Positions 29,474 to 31,397 of a stretch of 31,397 bases of DNA are shown here, one piece after another (the stretch's first letter is position 1; the number at the start of each line of letters is the position of its first letter). Source of the DNA: a virus. The notes beneath the pieces were generated by a model. That model did not search any database. It worked only from the letters and a program-made list of their open reading frames with translations, and was not told where the DNA came from. Both the position numbers and the translations under genes were made by a program. The stretch lies in IMG/VR virus record IMGVR_UViG_3300031974_001216, positions 1 to 31,397 of that record, one strand, 5' to 3'.

Positions 29474-30583
29474 TTACAACTCCGCATCAAAAGCAATAAA
29501 GGATGTTTGGTTGTTGTTTGACATCAACTGAACTGCCTGACCAGTGGTAAGGCCGCTAGACACATTAGCGTCAATGCCAACAAGGTCAGGACCAGAGCCG
29601 TCGCCACTAATGGCAGGGGTAATACTGCAAGTTGTATTCCCAGCGGGTTGTGCTAGGGCATAATCAGAGGCTGTTCCTGTCGTGCCTATGCTGGGCGTGG
29701 CCCTCATTTTAACAGGTAAGTGGTAAGTTCCTGCGCTGCCTGTTGTGCTAGTAGCACGGTGATTGTTGTACCGTAGATAATTACCATTAGCGTTAGCTGA
29801 ATCTAGTCGATGATAATACCTCTGACACCTAGCCAACTCATCGCCAAACGACCGATGCTCAAACGGCGTGGCCTGTTCTCCAAGTTCAAGCTGGACTCCG
29901 GAAAATCTTAACGTCGCTGAACTTGTGGCAAATATATTGGTAGATGTTGATAGGTGGTTCTTGTAGCCATCCTCCCAAGTGTTAGCAGCAGAAGCCCTTG
30001 CAGTGCCGGAAGAGCCACCAATAGATGCTAAAGCAACATATGCCCCCACCAAGTTGTCCGTTCTCCAAGTGCCGCTGGTGTCACCTGCGAATGTTAGCGT
30101 TTTCCTTTCCCAAGTGTTGGCAGAATTAACTGTCCAGTTTTGAACAATAGACCTAGTTATCGGACTGCCATTGAACAGCGCACAAGAAAAGTCCCCCGTA
30201 ACACTGCTCTTAACATAAAATGAAATCGTAACAGTCTGGGCGTTTGAGGTGCCAAAAGAAAGCTGGGCTGTGTTGTGACCTTCAATAGACTGCTCTATCG
30301 GCACTGATATATCACTACCATAAGACGATTGAGTTGTAGTAACTGCAAGTTTGTAACAATGACTGAACCCTTCCAAGTCGGTAATGTCTTCTTGAGAAAC
30401 ATCGTAACGTGCGGTTCCGTTATTGTAACCTCTGAAGCGGTCAACGCCGTAGCCATAACCACCCACAGGTTGACCTGTTGCATTTCTCTGGTCAACAACC
30501 ATCGCACCGTTAATGACAAGGTTCCTGTTCGACAACGCCGTCTGCGAACCAATCAGTGCGGCGAGTTCTGCTGCCTTACTCAT
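29474..30583 (-). CDS. Tail adhesin with carbohydrate-binding-like domain, 369 residues
   Basis: The N-terminus has NRNLVINGAMVVDQRN and GYGVDRFRGYN, followed by a jelly-roll-like region (TVTISFYVKSSVTGDFSC, RKTLTFAGDTSGTWRTDN) and RFSGVQLELGEQATPFEHR, a sequence shared by many phage receptor-binding proteins. These features suggest glycan binding. ATG 30583 is chosen; it overlaps the preceding stop (ATGA), and the frame's first possible start at 30601 lies inside the neighbour. Confidence 0.75.
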   Translation of the reverse strand: MSKAAELAALIGSQTALSNRNLVINGAMVVDQRNATGQPVGGYGYGVDRFRGYNNGTARYDVSQEDITDLEGFSHCYKLAVTTTQSSYGSDISVPIEQSIEGHNTAQLSFGTSNAQTVTISFYVKSSVTGDFSCALFNGSPITRSIVQNWTVNSANTWERKTLTFAGDTSGTWRTDNLVGAYVALASIGGSSGTARASAANTWEDGYKNHLSTSTNIFATSSATLRFSGVQLELGEQATPFEHRSFGDELARCQRYYHRLDSANANGNYLRYNNHRATSTTGSAGTYHLPVKMRATPSIGTTGTASDYALAQPAGNTTCSITPAISGDGSGPDLVGIDANVSSGLTTGQAVQLMSNNNQTSFIAFDAEL

Positions 30584-30984
30584 GCGAGGTCTCCCATCCA
30601 AGAAACACAGTTTGCAAGACCGTCAGTCTGATTTGCAGATGATGCGTGATAGCTAACCAATCGTGTTGAACCAGTCTTAAATGCGTTAGTGTATGTAGCT
30701 GTGTACCCAGAAATATTAAAGTCTTCATTTGGGTCGTCGCCACGCTGACCACCTGCGGTAAAGCAATAGTCTGTATTGCCCATGCTACTGGTAAAGTTAG
30801 TCTCAAAATCTCCAGTTGCATGGTCTGTTACAGATGCAATATTCAGTGAATCACGAGTGCTATTACCACTGTGTTGTTTGTTGTTCACCCACGACTTTGC
30901 ACTACCCCCTGCAACAAAGCTGGTGGCAATGCTGTTGTTCCCGCTGGCATCCTTCAGGGTGTTTACTCGCAGTTCACTAGCCAT
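30580..30984 (-). CDS. Tail adhesin-like protein, 134 residues (paralogue of the next gene)
   Basis: Begins ASELRVNTLKDASGNNSIAT, a frequent N-terminus of small marine phage fibre proteins, followed by a beta domain (RDSLNIASVTDHATGDF, NTDYCFTAGG). The last residues, SWMGDLA, match the end of the neighbour. The domain lines up with that of the gene at 30984, suggesting a duplication. Confidence 0.65.
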   Translation of the reverse strand: MASELRVNTLKDASGNNSIATSFVAGGSAKSWVNNKQHSGNSTRDSLNIASVTDHATGDFETNFTSSMGNTDYCFTAGGQRGDDPNEDFNISGYTATYTNAFKTGSTRLVSYHASSANQTDGLANCVSWMGDLA

Positions 30985-31397
30985 TATGCGAGGTCTCCCA
31001 AGACTGCTGCATCATTATAGTCACGGTCTAGGGCTATAAAATTATTGATAGACGTAACATACCCCTGATGCACTCTGTATAAAGATGAGGTTCTAGGCGT
31101 CAGGTTGTCATACACCTGCATAGCGACCAATCCTGTGTCTGCGCTTTCTTTATCTCCCGATTGTGCGAAGGCAGAATAGGTGGCGTTATTCATATTATTT
31201 GTCAGCGTAAAAGAAGTATCACCTGTTCCGTTATCTGTAAGGCTAGAATTGTTAAAACTACCTAGCACAGATGTTGAACTGTCCGTATCAAAATTACACC
31301 GATGTTTTACCAACCCCTGCTGCAACGACTGCGTAGCTGCGCCACCCTCGCTGGTAATCGTGATATCACCTGCGCTGGTTACACCCTGCATGCTATC
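30984..31397 (-). CDS. Tail adhesin-like protein, N-terminus cut by the window edge
   Basis: The frame is open to the right edge, and the first ATG seen (31391) is internal to a longer frame, so the gene probably starts beyond the window. The visible part (LGSFNNSSLTDNGTGDTSFT, NMNNATYSAFAQSGD, ending AAVLGDLA) aligns with the next adhesin gene. It is probably part of a run of variable fibre proteins. Confidence 0.6.
   Translation of the reverse strand, partial: DSMQGVTSAGDITITSEGGAATQSLQQGLVKHRCNFDTDSSTSVLGSFNNSSLTDNGTGDTSFTLTNNMNNATYSAFAQSGDKESADTGLVAMQVYDNLTPRTSSLYRVHQGYVTSINNFIALDRDYNDAAVLGDLA

Overview
The window looks like a large part of a lytic-style double-stranded DNA bacteriophage genome. 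It has a dense, overlapping early/replication block on the + strand (about 3.4-16.9 kb) and a late block of lysis, virion and tail genes on the - strand (16.8-31.4 kb), and the two blocks converge. Virion proteins resembling podovirus internal/ejection proteins, a family A DNA polymerase and small adhesin-type tail proteins suggest a marine, podovirus-like phage of an alphaproteobacterium (Roseobacter or SAR116 type). That placement rests on memory of family resemblance and was not tested by a search. No large terminase subunit, portal, capsid, integrase, tRNA or CRISPR array is seen. The last gene runs off the right edge, so the window is incomplete there.

Left end (1-2181, +): small accessory genes in three transcription units with promoter-like sites and clear intrinsic terminators. 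Between the first two genes lies a complete type III hammerhead ribozyme (455-507) with every core nucleotide present. A GP88-type cysteine-rich protein follows (1546-2133), and GC-rich heptamer repeats occur on both sides of it. At 2161-3091 a small terminase subunit and a PD-(D/E)XK nuclease sit alone on the - strand. Their divergent control region (3092-3439) is full of inverted and tandem repeats and is a candidate origin or regulatory locus.

Early block (3440-9348): sixteen tiny, translationally coupled genes, several encoding zinc-ribbon proteins and two encoding related secreted Cys proteins. They lead into a SNF2-type helicase (7335-8792), an oppositely oriented nuclease that overprints the helicase 3' end, and a 47-residue ribbon-helix-helix protein.

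Replication block (9459-16864): a coiled-coil protein, an SSB-like protein ending in DDDIPF, a TOTE-type archaeo-eukaryotic primase behind a structured leader, a UvrD-like helicase, a DUF6378 protein, a 637-residue DNA polymerase with a DEDDy exonuclease, a nuclease-fold protein and a zinc-ribbon protein. Together they form a self-contained primase/polymerase/helicase replisome without a visible DnaB- or DnaG-type protein.

Late block (16800-31397, -): T4-type lysozyme, a 32-residue ORF, a 1346-residue internal virion protein and further virion proteins, a 711-residue structural protein and a run of short beta-rich tail or adhesin proteins, at least two of which are tandem paralogues. The main non-coding findings are the hammerhead, a shared promoter/operator motif, a shared extended ribosome binding site with matching anti-SD hairpins, and the primase leader with mutually exclusive helices.
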